Shown here in pieces: positions 23,078 to 31,212 of a DNA stretch of 31,766 bases (the stretch's first letter is position 1; every line of letters begins with the position of its first letter). Made by a program: the position numbers and the translations under genes. The stretch comes from Pseudomonadota bacterium (GTDB lineage Bacteria > Pseudomonadota > Alphaproteobacteria > Azospirillales > Azospirillaceae), in the NCBI GenBank assembly GCA_023411035.1, contig JAEYPE010000215.1, positions 1 through 31,766 of the forward strand. Reading direction: 5' to 3'. The notes under the pieces are model-generated. The model worked only from the letters and a program-made list of their open reading frames with translations. It was not told the origin of the DNA and searched no databases.

Positions 23078-23206
23078 CCAATTGTTGCCAGATTGTTGAT
23101 TAAGCTGGTGATCTTGCCGCTCCTTGTTCCAGGGGAGCCGCCTTGCTATATGCCGGCTTTGCCCCCGTGCACCGCCTGCACATCGTCCTGCCGCTGGGGA
23201 GCCCTG

Positions 23207-25039
23207 GTGTTCCGTCACTCGTCAAAGTCCGAACCGGTGTCCGAAGGGACGCCTTCCGCCGCAGCGCGCCGTCGAAGCCTTTCGCCGCTGCGCCGGTTGT
23301 TTCCCTTCCTGTGGCCCTACCGGCTGCAAATCCTCGGTGCCGCCCTGGCCCTGACCGTGGCCGCCGGGACCGTGCTGGGGCTGGGACAGGGTATGCGCGT
23401 CCTGGTGGACCAGGGCTTCGTCGCGGGTGATTCGGCGCTGCTCGACCGGGCGCTTCTGGTCCTGCTGGCGGTGATCGTGCTGATGGCCGCCTCCACCTTC
23501 GGGCGCTTCTATCTGGTGAGCTGGATCGGGGAGCGGGTGGTGGCCGACATCCGCCGCGCCGTCTACGATCATGTGGTGAAGCTGTCCCCCGGCTTCTTCG
23601 AAACCACCAAGACCGGCGAGATCCTGTCGCGTCTGACCACCGACACCGAGGTGCTTCAGGTCGTGGTCGGCTCCTCCGTCTCCATCGCTCTGCGCAACCT
23701 GCTGATGTTCCTGGGCGGCACGGTGATGCTGATGGTGACGTCACCGAAGCTGACGGGGCTGGTGCTGCTGGGCGTGCCGCTGGTCATCCTGCCGATCATC
23801 GTCATGGGGCGGCGGGTGCGCGCCCTGTCGCGGGCCAGCCAGGACAAGATCGCCGACCTCGGGTCCTTCGTGGAAGAGACGCTGGGCGCGATCCGCACGG
23901 TGCAGGCCTACACGCACGAGGCCATCGACCGCAGACTGTTCGGCGCGCGGGTGGAGGACGCCTTCGCCACCGCCCGGCGGCGGGTGACCGTGCGGGCCAT
24001 CATGACCGTGATCGTCATCGTGCTGGTCTTCGGTTCGGTCGGTCTGATCCTGTGGATCGGCGGGCACGACGTGCTGGCCGGTCGGCTGACGGTGGGGCAG
24101 CTCTCGGCCTTCGTCATCTATTCGGTGGTCGTGGCCGGCTCGATCGGCGCGATCAGCGAGGTGGCGGGCGAACTTCAGCGCGCCGCGGGCGCGACGGAGC
24201 GGCTGTTCGATCTGCTGGACACCGTGCCGGAGATCCGCGCCCCGGCCAACCCGCGCGCCCTGCCGGAGCCGCCGCAAGGGGCGCTGTCCTTCCGCGACGT
24301 GCGGTTCCACTACCCCTCGCGCCCCGACTGGGCGGCGCTGGAGGACTTCTCCCTGGAGATCGAGCCGGGGGAAACGGTGGCCCTGGTCGGTCCGTCGGGT
24401 GCCGGCAAGTCCACGGTGTTCCAGCTTCTTCTGCGCTTCTACGATCCCCAGGCCGGGACGGTCGCCCTGGACGGGGTGGACATCCGCGAGGCCGACCCGG
24501 TGGAGGTGCGGCGGCGGCTGGGCATCGTGTCGCAGGACCCCGTGGTCTTCTCTGCCGACGCCTGGGAGAACATCCGCTACGGGCGCCCCGACGCCACCGA
24601 CGCGGAGGTGCTCGCCGCCGCCGAGGCCGCTCATGCGCTGGAGTTCCTGCAAGCTCTGCCGGAGGGGCTGGACACCTTCCTGGGCGAGAAGGGCGTGCGG
24701 CTGTCGGGCGGGCAGCGCCAGCGCCTGTCCATCGCCCGCGCCATCCTGCGCGATCCGCCGGTGCTGCTGCTGGACGAGGCGACCAGCGCGCTCGACGCCG
24801 AGAGCGAGCGCATGGTGCAGGACGCGCTGGACAAGCTGATGACCCGGCGCACCACGATCATCATCGCCCACCGGCTGGCCACCGTCCTGAACGCCGACCG
24901 GATCGTGGTGATGGATCAGGGGCGCGTCGTCGCCTCCGGGCGCCACGCCGAACTGGTCCGGCAGGGCGGCCTTTACGCCCGCCTCGCGGCACTCCAGTTC
25001 GACCGCGCGGCGGACGAAGCGGGGCTGGTCACGCCGTAA
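23207..25039 (+). CDS. ABC exporter half-transporter (MsbA-like, fused permease and ATPase)
   Basis: The 610-residue protein has a six-helix export permease (about residues 35-310) fused to an ATPase (about 350-595). Walker A GPSGAGKST contains Lys401; the signature LSGGQRQRLS is near 498, Walker B VLLLDEATSALD near 520-530 and the H-loop IIAHRLAT near 553. It works as a dimer in the inner membrane and probably exports a lipid or drug-like substrate. The start is GTG 23207, with GGGGAG six bases upstream. The open frame runs back to 22901, but that part crosses the repeat and has no permease-like sequence. Neighbours give no clue to the cargo. Confidence 0.9.
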   Translation: MFRHSSKSEPVSEGTPSAAARRRSLSPLRRLFPFLWPYRLQILGAALALTVAAGTVLGLGQGMRVLVDQGFVAGDSALLDRALLVLLAVIVLMAASTFGRFYLVSWIGERVVADIRRAVYDHVVKLSPGFFETTKTGEILSRLTTDTEVLQVVVGSSVSIALRNLLMFLGGTVMLMVTSPKLTGLVLLGVPLVILPIIVMGRRVRALSRASQDKIADLGSFVEETLGAIRTVQAYTHEAIDRRLFGARVEDAFATARRRVTVRAIMTVIVIVLVFGSVGLILWIGGHDVLAGRLTVGQLSAFVIYSVVVAGSIGAISEVAGELQRAAGATERLFDLLDTVPEIRAPANPRALPEPPQGALSFRDVRFHYPSRPDWAALEDFSLEIEPGETVALVGPSGAGKSTVFQLLLRFYDPQAGTVALDGVDIREADPVEVRRRLGIVSQDPVVFSADAWENIRYGRPDATDAEVLAAAEAAHALEFLQALPEGLDTFLGEKGVRLSGGQRQRLSIARAILRDPPVLLLDEATSALDAESERMVQDALDKLMTRRTTIIIAHRLATVLNADRIVVMDQGRVVASGRHAELVRQGGLYARLAALQFDRAADEAGLVTP

Positions 25040-25053
25040 CGGCCTTCCTTCCC

Positions 25054-26580
25054 TCAGGCCACGCCGAGGCGGCGCAGGGTCGGCAGCCGCAGGCGCGTGA
25101 AGCGGTCGAAGCGGACGCGCAGTTCCGCCAGATTCGCCTCATTGCCGTCCAGCCGCTCACCATCCCGCGACAGGGCGAGGCCGTCCGCCGACAGGGCGTC
25201 CCAGGCGGTGGCCGCGGGGTCGGCATCGCTGCGCCGGGCCAGCAGGAACAGCGCCTCCAACCGCGACACCGCCACGCCGGAACCGAGAAGGGGGGAGGCC
25301 AGCGTGTCCAGCGTGTCGCTGCGGCGGCTGCGCTCCAGCACGGCGGCGTTGAAGCGGTCGGCCTGGACCTCGCGCGCCGTACAGCCAGCCTCGGGCAGGG
25401 CCGGCGACACCAGCGCCAGACTGGTCAGGATCATCAGAGCGCGCAGCACGGCTTCCTCGCCATGGCGCGCCAGGGCGGGCAGGGCGGCCAGTTCGGCCAG
25501 GGTGGGCGTGCCGGCGGCCAGCGCCTCGGCCAGCGGGCCGTGCAGGTCCGGCGGAAGGGGGATGCGCCCGGCGGGGGCCAGCACCACCTCCGGCAGATCG
25601 TCCGGCGGCACCAGAAGGGCGAAGCGGGTGGCGCGCAGCCGGTCCCGCCGCTCCGCCGCGGTCAGCCGCTCCGCCCCCTTCACGAACAGGTCGCGGCGGA
25701 AGGCCCGGTTGGTCAGCAGATCGCGCAACGTTTCGCGATAGGCCGGGTCGCGCGCCTCCGCCAGCAGGGGCATGGCCTCGGGCGGCAGGGACAGGTCGTC
25801 CATCTGCTCCATCGGGACGGCGGGGCCGGCGAAGTCCAGCTTGGCACCGGCCAGTTCCCGCGCCACGTCGGCGTGGTAGAAGGCGGTCCAGTCGCGGTTC
25901 AGATACTCGTGCGCGATGTAGTTGGGTGACTTGCGCTTGAGCGACTCCAGCCGCGTCGGCAGCGCGTCGGCCTGGGCGAACCAGCCGGCGTTCAGGGCGG
26001 TCAGGCGGCTGGCGAAGGCCACGGCCTCCTCGATCCGCTCCGGCAGGGGGCCGGTGCGGTCGGCGCAATGCTCCACCAGAACGCGGCGCAGCGGCATGTA
26101 GGCGAGCGTGCCGGGCAGGGCGTTGTAGCTGACGAAGACCAGCCCGCCGGGCTTCAGCCGCCGCTTCAGAACGTCCACCAGGATCGCCCGGTTCTCCGCG
26201 CTGACCCAGGACCAGACGCCGTGCAGGGTCACGACATCCAGATCCTTGGCCTCGCGCCGGGCGTAGTCGGCGAAGCTCTCCTCCAGGAAGGCGGCGTTGC
26301 TCAGCCCGGCCTCGGCGGCCAGGCGCTGGGCGCCGGCGATGTGGCCGGGGTTGAAGTCCACCGCCTCGAACCGGGCGTCCGGATGGCAACCGGCCAGAAC
26401 GGCGCTGCTCACCCCGTGGCCGCAACCGATCTCCGCGCAGGCGAAGGAGCCGGAAAGCTCCATCGGAGACCGCCAGCCGCGCAGCGTCAGCGCGAAGGAC
26501 AGCAGGGCCGGCGACAGTTCCCGATAGAAGGCGTGGATGTAGCCGATCCCGCCCACATAGCCTTCGGTCCAGCCCTGCAT
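25054..26580 (-). CDS. Class I SAM-dependent methyltransferase with methyltransferase-regulatory domain
   Basis: The 508-residue protein starts at ATG 26580 with GGAGGAG upstream. The SAM-binding motif AEIGCGHG is at residues 49-56 and FEAVDFNPGH follows at about 70. LDVVTLHGVWSWVS is the post-II region. The middle part (about 200-330), with SPNYIAHEYLNRDWTAFYHADV, matches the predicted methyltransferase regulatory domain family (PF10119 as I know it). A similar layout occurs in rickettsial outer-membrane-protein lysine methyltransferases, so a protein-methylation role is possible but unproven. The C-terminal 170 residues are helical and Ala/Leu/Arg-rich. It converges with the ABC gene with a 14-base gap and no clear terminator. 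Confidence 0.85.
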   Translation of the reverse strand: MQGWTEGYVGGIGYIHAFYRELSPALLSFALTLRGWRSPMELSGSFACAEIGCGHGVSSAVLAGCHPDARFEAVDFNPGHIAGAQRLAAEAGLSNAAFLEESFADYARREAKDLDVVTLHGVWSWVSAENRAILVDVLKRRLKPGGLVFVSYNALPGTLAYMPLRRVLVEHCADRTGPLPERIEEAVAFASRLTALNAGWFAQADALPTRLESLKRKSPNYIAHEYLNRDWTAFYHADVARELAGAKLDFAGPAVPMEQMDDLSLPPEAMPLLAEARDPAYRETLRDLLTNRAFRRDLFVKGAERLTAAERRDRLRATRFALLVPPDDLPEVVLAPAGRIPLPPDLHGPLAEALAAGTPTLAELAALPALARHGEEAVLRALMILTSLALVSPALPEAGCTAREVQADRFNAAVLERSRRSDTLDTLASPLLGSGVAVSRLEALFLLARRSDADPAATAWDALSADGLALSRDGERLDGNEANLAELRVRFDRFTRLRLPTLRRLGVA

Positions 26581-26718
26581 GATCCCCACTCCTCCGCCAT
26601 CCGCTGGGGAAGGGTGATAGCGCCGGCTTTGGGAGCCTGTCAAAGACGCCCGTCAGGAAGGGTGGATGCGGAGCCGGAACGAGCCGCACAAAAAAATGCG
26701 ACCCTATCCATTTTGGTA

Positions 26719-26747
26719 TCGACAAGCCCCGGACCCTTCGCTATAAA
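26719..26747 (+). promoter_or_regulatory. Promoter for tRNA-Lys
   Basis: TCGACA (26719-26724, five of six bases of the -35 consensus) and TATAAA (26742-26747) are spaced by 17 bases. The start near 26754 leaves a leader of about 110 bases before the tRNA, which must be removed by RNase P. Confidence 0.75.
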
Positions 26748-26863
26748 CCGCGCCACACCGGCCGGGACGACGGCTTGGCCGGACAGGAACCCTAGTCGAT
26801 ACGGTCAGGCGACGCCCTGACGCAGAGATGAAGGCTCCGGTGCCGGTGTGAACGAAAAGTGAT

Positions 26864-26939
<76 letters not shown>

Positions 26940-26972
26940 TTCCCTTCCAGCGGTGACACAGCGATGCACACA

Positions 26973-26998
26973 AAAGGGCTGCCCTCGGGCGGCCCTTT
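26973..26998. terminator. Bidirectional terminator between tRNA-Lys and the maoC-like gene
   Basis: AAAGGGC (26973-26979) pairs with GCCCTTT (26992-26998), with an inner GC/GC extension. On the minus strand it is followed by TTTTGTGTG, so it serves the maoC-like gene that ends at 27032 as well as the tRNA. Confidence 0.7.
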
Positions 26999-27031
26999 GT
27001 GCGTTCCGGGTTTGGGCGTTCCGGGCTTTCT

Positions 27032-27487
27032 TCAGCCCGCTTCGGCTCCGGGCCGGCGGGGGACCAGTAGGTTCGCGGTCATCTGCTGCACCATCTCGCC
27101 ATGCTGATTGAACGTGGTGGTGCGCACGCGGGCGATGCCGCGGTCGGGGCGCTTGGCCGACACGCGGACCTCCAGGATTTCGCTTTCGATGCGCAGGACG
27201 TCGCCGGGGCGGGTCGCCTTGGGCCAGCGGATGTCCTCCACCCCCATCCCGACGAAGCCGCCGGCCAGCGCCCCGTCGCCCGTGACGATCATCCGCATGG
27301 TCAGCCCGGCGGTGTGCCAGCCGCTGGCCGCCAACCCGCCGAACACGCTGTCCTTCGCCGCTTCGGGGTCGAGATGGAAGGGCTGCGGATCGAACTGGCG
27401 CGCGAAGGCGAAGATGTCCTCTTCCGTCACGGTCACGGGACCGCCGGTGAAGCGGTCGCCGGGCATCAGGTCGTCGAGATAGCGCAT
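27032..27487 (-). CDS. MaoC-like dehydratase (hot-dog fold)
   Basis: The 151-residue protein has the single hot-dog fold of R-specific enoyl-CoA hydratases. The catalytic signature is visible at about residues 31-60 as ARQFDPQPFHLDPEAA and GGLAASGWHT, with the usual Asp and His. The second half, VEDIRWPKATRPGDVLRIESE, is typical of MaoC-type proteins. It would hydrate or dehydrate an acyl-CoA or a related thioester. ATG 27487 is chosen because upstream in-frame sequence adds no family match. It is a single gene with no fatty-acid or PHA genes next to it, so its pathway is open. Confidence 0.9.
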   Translation of the reverse strand: MRYLDDLMPGDRFTGGPVTVTEEDIFAFARQFDPQPFHLDPEAAKDSVFGGLAASGWHTAGLTMRMIVTGDGALAGGFVGMGVEDIRWPKATRPGDVLRIESEILEVRVSAKRPDRGIARVRTTTFNQHGEMVQQMTANLLVPRRPGAEAG

Positions 27488-27586
27488 CGGCTTGTCCTCT
27501 CCCAAGAAGGCTGGTCCCAGGCTGGTTTCCCGGCGCACTCCGTCAACGTCCGGGCTTCACGATGCGAAGGCGATATCTGCCCCTTG

Positions 27587-27619
27587 AAAATTGCAAAGCA
27601 GGAAAAATTGCAAAGCAGG
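27587..27619. repeat. Tandem 17-base direct repeat
   Basis: AAAATTGCAAAGCAGG occurs at 27587-27602 and again at 27604-27619, a period of 17 bases, in the 209-base gap upstream of the maoC-like gene and downstream of sciP. The unit is AT-rich against the surroundings. It could be a paired binding site or a simple duplication. Confidence 0.7.
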
Positions 27620-27626
27620 CAGGACG

Positions 27627-27662
27627 CGCAAAACAACGACGCCGCAGGGCGAACCTGCGGCG
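27627..27662 (-). terminator. Terminator after sciP
   Basis: A perfect 9-bp stem (CGCCGCAGG at 27640-27648 with CCTGCGGCG at 27654-27662) has a 5-base loop. On the minus strand it is followed by TCGTTGTTTTG. It lies 35 bases after the sciP stop. Confidence 0.75.
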
Positions 27663-27696
27663 GTCTGTTCCGTTCGGAAGGCGAGCGAGGAATCGC

Positions 27697-28020
27697 TTAT
27701 TCGGCGGCGCTGCTGGCCATGCGGCCGCGCACGGCGGGCGGCGGCTGGTTGCCGCGATAGTCCTGAAGCCGCGTGGCGCGCAGGCCCCGCATTCCATGGC
27801 TGTCGATCAGCCGCTGCCAGGACAGGAACTCTTCCACGGACAGGGTGTAACGGCGGCACGCTTCCTCAAGGCTGATCAGCCCCGAACGCACGCCGGCCAC
27901 AACCTCCGCCTTGCGCCGCATGACCCAGCGCTTGGTATCCGGAGGGGGAAGATCATTTTCCGTCATCGGCCGTCCTGCTGGACCGATGACCGACGCTCCA
28001 CTGGAGCCATCGTCGCTCAT
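27697..28020 (-). CDS. sciP: CtrA inhibitor SciP (DUF1153)
   Basis: The 107-residue protein matches SciP/DUF1153, a small helix-turn-helix protein that binds CtrA and blocks transcription of CtrA targets in Caulobacter. The core LPPPDTKRWVMRRKAEVVAG, then SLEEACRRYTLSVEEFLSW and GLRATRLQDYR, is highly conserved. The VIGPAGRPMT stretch before it is also family-typical, so the start must lie upstream of the inner ATG at 27966. I chose ATG 28020; ATG 28041, with GGAG nine bases upstream, is an equal candidate. The last 20 or so residues are a variable tail. A CtrA-like box lies 85-100 bases upstream, and flgD and fliK come before it on the same strand. Confidence 0.92.
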   Translation of the reverse strand: MSDDGSSGASVIGPAGRPMTENDLPPPDTKRWVMRRKAEVVAGVRSGLISLEEACRRYTLSVEEFLSWQRLIDSHGMRGLRATRLQDYRGNQPPPAVRGRMASSAAE

Positions 28021-28104
28021 TTCAAGCTCGCGAGATGACATGCGCGGACGCTCCACCATCAGCAGTGTATTCCACGATTTGGTGGTAACCTACCCCTTCT
28101 CCAC

Positions 28105-28119
28105 TTAACAAAAGCCTAA
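28105..28119. promoter_or_regulatory. CtrA-like box upstream of sciP
   Basis: On the minus strand the sequence is TTAG-N7-TTAA (plus strand TTAA-N7-CTAA), one base from the CtrA consensus TTAA-N7-TTAA. A further TTAACCC half-like site and TTAA-N4-TTAA lie just beyond it, in the AT-rich part of the 202-base sciP-flgD spacer (28081-28145). CtrA activation of sciP is known in Caulobacter; here it is inferred. Confidence 0.5.
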
Positions 28120-28222
28120 ACGATAGGGTTAATGATTTAAGCATAAAAGGCATGGAACACAGGCCCGCCCGGACCCATGCCCATGCCTTCGCCAAGCGCT
28201 CGTGACGGCTCGGAGGCCGTTC

Positions 28223-28948
28223 TCAGTACACCTTGGTGAGGTTGGACAGCGGAACCTCGATGCTGCCCACGCTGACCACCGTTTCGCCTTCCTTGTTGGC
28301 GCCGACACCGTTGACCGTGCCGAAGGTGTAGGTGGTCGCCTTGATGATGTCGTCCTTCTTGTCGGACACCGGGGCGATGTTCAGGCGGTAATGGCCCGGC
28401 TGGACGGCGTTGCCGCTGTCGTCCTTGAAGTCCCAGTTCACGACATGCTTGGTGCCGGCGGTGGTCTCTCCGGTCATGGAGCGGACGATGCGGTTCTGGC
28501 TGTCCAGAATGTCGACGCGCACCGACTTGGCCGACTTTTCCAACTCATAGGCCAGCGGCGCCGCGGTCATGCCCTGGGTGTAGTCGAAGCTGTCGCCTTC
28601 GAAGGTGACCGTGCGGCCCAGATAGGCGAGGTTGGTCGAGTTGGTCGAGGCGTTCTGCAGTTTCAGCAGCTTGTCCAGGCGGCTGTTGGTCGCGATGTTC
28701 TGCTCCACGTTCGCGAAATCGACCAGCTGCTTGGTCATGTCGTTCGTGTCCATGGGCTTCAGCGGGTCCTGGTTCTGCATCTGGGTGGTCAGCAGCTTCA
28801 GGAAATGCTCGAAATTGTCGCCCAGCCCCACCACCGCGGTGTCGAGCTTCTGCTCGTCGGCGGTCTTGGTGGTCTTCGTGGTGGCCGTGTTCGTCTTCGT
28901 CTGGTTCAGGTTCCAGCCGCTGCCGTAGTCGGTGTTGGTGGTGGCCAT
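28223..28948 (-). CDS. flgD: Flagellar hook-capping protein FlgD
   Basis: FlgD (241 residues) caps the growing hook so that FlgE can assemble. The N-terminal export/capping region is diagnostic: FEHFLKLLTTQMQNQDPLKPMD followed by MTKQLVDFANVEQ, at residues 46-83. The C-terminal half has a Tudor/FnIII-like fold, with GTKHVVNWDFKDDSGNAVQPGHY. The first 35 residues are a Thr/Lys-rich leader with repeated TTKT units. It lies 40 bases after fliK and probably shares its mRNA. It is exported by the flagellar type III apparatus, so there is no Sec signal. Confidence 0.95.
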   Translation of the reverse strand: MATTNTDYGSGWNLNQTKTNTATTKTTKTADEQKLDTAVVGLGDNFEHFLKLLTTQMQNQDPLKPMDTNDMTKQLVDFANVEQNIATNSRLDKLLKLQNASTNSTNLAYLGRTVTFEGDSFDYTQGMTAAPLAYELEKSAKSVRVDILDSQNRIVRSMTGETTAGTKHVVNWDFKDDSGNAVQPGHYRLNIAPVSDKKDDIIKATTYTFGTVNGVGANKEGETVVSVGSIEVPLSNLTKVY

Positions 28949-28988
28949 GGTCGTCGTCCTTCGCTGGAGTGGCTGCGGCTGTTCTGAA

Positions 28989-30962
28989 TCAGGCTTGGAT
29001 GTCGACGCGGCCCGGGGCCAGCGTCAGCGTGTAGGCGGCCTGTACATCCTCCTCCTCGCCGGTTCCGCCGCCGAGGCCGCGGCCCCGCCGGCCCGAGCCG
29101 CCCTGCCGTCCCGATTCCTGGAACGACTGGCCGCCTTCGCCGCGCAGGCTGAAGTTGAGGCTGTTGCTGTCCGCCTTCAGTCCAGCTTCTTGCAAGGCGC
29201 GTTCCAGATTGCGGCTGTCGCGCTGGAGCAATTCGAGGGTCTGGGCCTTTTCCACCGCGACCGATGCGCTCACCCGCCCGTCCTGGCCGATCTCCAGCTT
29301 GATGTCGATGCGGCCCAGTTCGGCGGGGCGCAGGTTGATGGTGAACTGGTCGTTGCCCTCCGACACGTTTTTGCTGATGTGGACGGCCACCTGATCCTGC
29401 ACGCCCATCGGAAGGCCGGCGGACCCGCGGGAGGGGCGAAGCTGGGCGGTGGTCAGGCCCGCCTCCACGCCACCCGCCGTCCGCACGCCCTCGATCCCTG
29501 CGAAGACCGGGTGGGTGTGGTGGGCGGCGGTGTCGGAGGGCGGTGCCGCGTCCGGCGCGGCCACCGCCGCGGCGCTCAGGAACGCACTTTGCCCGGCAGG
29601 CTTTGCCGGGTCGGCAACCGGTGCCTGCGGCGCCGGCGTCTGCATCTGGGCCGCGTTGCCGCCCGCGTCCTGATTGCCACGGTTGCCGGCGTTGCCCCCG
29701 GCATCACCCTCCGTTCCGGTCCGGCCCGCGCCCTTGGCCTTGGCCGCGGCGAGGTCGGACAGGTTCTGCGGCAGCGGCACGCTGTCGTCGCTCGGCAGTT
29801 CAGCGGTCGGCAGGGCGCCGGGGGGCGGTTCGGCGGCGGTCTTCGCCGCCTTGTCCTGCGCATGGGCGCCGGCGTGGGGTGCGATGGCCTCGGTCTGCGG
29901 ACCGTCCGCCGGAGCGTTCGGCGCCGGGACGGTGCCGGCCATTCTCGGGATCGCTTCCGAAACCGGCTTGGCCGCATCGGTTTCGCCCTTGCCGGTGGCC
30001 TTCATGGATTCATCGGCGGTGGTCTTGCCCTTTCCGTCCTGATGAGCGGCGACGGCCAGTGCGGCTTCGGCGGCTGCCGCTGCATCTGCGGCGTCGAGGT
30101 CTTCCGTGCTGTCCGGAGTCCTGGTCACGGACGGCGTGGCCTCGACCATGCTGTCGGGGGTCTGCTCCGCAACGCCGTCCGGCTTGCCGATGGCAACCGA
30201 GGAGCCGGCCAGCGAAAGGGCGGCCTCCATGTCGGTCAGGGTGCTGGACTGGTCGGCGGTGACCAGCTCGACGGTGGTTTCGGTCACGGTGACGGTCAGG
30301 TCGAGAATTACGGCCTCGCCGTCCGCGGTTTCCGCGGGCCGGCTTTCAGCGCCGTCCTCCGCTGTTCCGTTGTCAATCGCACTGTCGAACTCCTCCAGCG
30401 GAACGTCCGATGCCGTTTCGTCCAGGGCGGTGGCATCGGAGGAAGCCTGCCGGGTGACGGCGCCGTCGCCCTGTGCATTGTGGGCCTGGGCGGCCTTCCC
30501 GTCCTTTGCCGCGGCGTGGTTCGCGGCGGTCTCCCGCCGCTCGGCGCGCGCCGTGTGGGGCGCGTCGGACGCGCGGGCTTCCTTTTGGCCCGTGGCGCGC
30601 TGGACCTCTTCCTTGCGGGCCGCCCGTGCATCGGCCCGTGCATCGGCTTGGGCGTTGGCGTCGGAGGAATGGCGTGGCTTGGCGGGTTCCGCGCGGATGG
30701 GATCGGGGCGGGACGGCTGGGCGCGCTCCGCGGCCTTGCGGGCGGCGGCCCGGTCGGCGGCGTCAGCCGTGGCGTTGCGCCGTTCCAGGGCCGCGGCGTC
30801 CGCCTGGGTCTGATCGCGCTTCCGGGTGGCGGCCTCGCTGATGAGGCGGTCCATCATGGAGGCGAACATGTCGCTTCGCGGGGCGGTGTTCTGGCTGGCG
30901 GCGGTCTGGCCCCTGACCAGGCTTTCGAACGCGGATGACGCGGTGTTCGTTTGGATGGCCAT
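28989..30962 (-). CDS. fliK: Flagellar hook-length control protein FliK
   Basis: FliK (657 residues) measures hook length and switches the export gate to filament substrates. The C-terminal Flg_hook domain lies at about residues 517-600, with VAVHISKNVSEGNDQFTINL and LRPAELGRIDIKLEI. The region before it is long, low in complexity and rich in Ala, Asp, Glu, Thr and Pro, as expected of the flexible ruler part. A charged Arg/Ala/Asp helix-like stretch covers about residues 40-160. A Gly/Arg-rich tail (GRQGGSGRRGRGLGGG) follows the domain. ATG 30962 lies about 40 bases downstream of a near-consensus sigma-54 promoter. Confidence 0.93.
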   Translation of the reverse strand: MAIQTNTASSAFESLVRGQTAASQNTAPRSDMFASMMDRLISEAATRKRDQTQADAAALERRNATADAADRAAARKAAERAQPSRPDPIRAEPAKPRHSSDANAQADARADARAARKEEVQRATGQKEARASDAPHTARAERRETAANHAAAKDGKAAQAHNAQGDGAVTRQASSDATALDETASDVPLEEFDSAIDNGTAEDGAESRPAETADGEAVILDLTVTVTETTVELVTADQSSTLTDMEAALSLAGSSVAIGKPDGVAEQTPDSMVEATPSVTRTPDSTEDLDAADAAAAAEAALAVAAHQDGKGKTTADESMKATGKGETDAAKPVSEAIPRMAGTVPAPNAPADGPQTEAIAPHAGAHAQDKAAKTAAEPPPGALPTAELPSDDSVPLPQNLSDLAAAKAKGAGRTGTEGDAGGNAGNRGNQDAGGNAAQMQTPAPQAPVADPAKPAGQSAFLSAAAVAAPDAAPPSDTAAHHTHPVFAGIEGVRTAGGVEAGLTTAQLRPSRGSAGLPMGVQDQVAVHISKNVSEGNDQFTINLRPAELGRIDIKLEIGQDGRVSASVAVEKAQTLELLQRDSRNLERALQEAGLKADSNSLNFSLRGEGGQSFQESGRQGGSGRRGRGLGGGTGEEEDVQAAYTLTLAPGRVDIQA

Positions 30963-31003
30963 GGAACGGATTCCCCGAAGCAGACATGCGCACCCCATCC
31001 CAA

Positions 31004-31019
31004 AGCAACTAACGGGCCA
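31004..31019 (-). promoter_or_regulatory. Near-consensus sigma-54 promoter for fliK-flgD
   Basis: On the minus strand TGGCCCGTTAGTTGCT fits TGGCACG-N4-TTGCW with one mismatch (A to C). GG and GC have the required ten-base spacing. The start would be near 30993, about 30 bases before the fliK ATG. Sigma-54 control of hook genes is established for Caulobacter-type flagellar systems. The rest of the 250-base gap (30963-31212) is GC-rich with no gene. Confidence 0.7.
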
Positions 31020-31156
31020 GTTCCGGGCGGCCTCCAAGGCGCCCGATCCGCAATGCCCAACCCACGCCCCGCCCGGCATTTCCGTCCGCCGGGCCGTCCG
31101 CCGGGCGGCAAATTCCGCCGGGTGCCCGGCGCTTCTTGCCGAACCGGGCAATGCAA

Positions 31157-31182
31157 AAGGGCCGCCCGGTCGGACGGCCCTT
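31157..31182 (-). terminator. Terminator after the FlgN-like gene
   Basis: A perfect 8-bp stem (AAGGGCCG at 31157-31164 with CGGCCCTT at 31175-31182) is followed on the minus strand by TTTTGC counted from the stem end. It lies 30 bases past the stop at 31213 and separates that gene from the sigma-54 promoter of fliK. Confidence 0.75.
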
Positions 31183-31212
31183 ATTGCGGGATTCCGCGGC
31201 GCTGACGGATCG

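Noticed and set aside
22901..23206. A 102-residue N-terminal extension of the ABC exporter
   Set aside because: It translates the CACAGAG repeat and has no permease-like sequence. GTG 23207 has a strong ribosome site and gives a normal family length.
27587..27619. Sigma-54 promoter suggested by TTTGCAA on the minus strand of the tandem repeat
   Set aside because: No GG lies ten bases upstream of the GC in either copy.
27697..27966. Short SciP starting at the inner ATG 27966
   Set aside because: The family-typical VIGPAGRPMT stretch lies upstream of this ATG, so the true start is further out.
28932..30938. A 668-codon plus-strand frame opposite fliK
   Set aside because: It mirrors the low-complexity part of fliK. 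The Gly/Arg/Val-rich product has no family pattern, and FliK on the other strand is clear.
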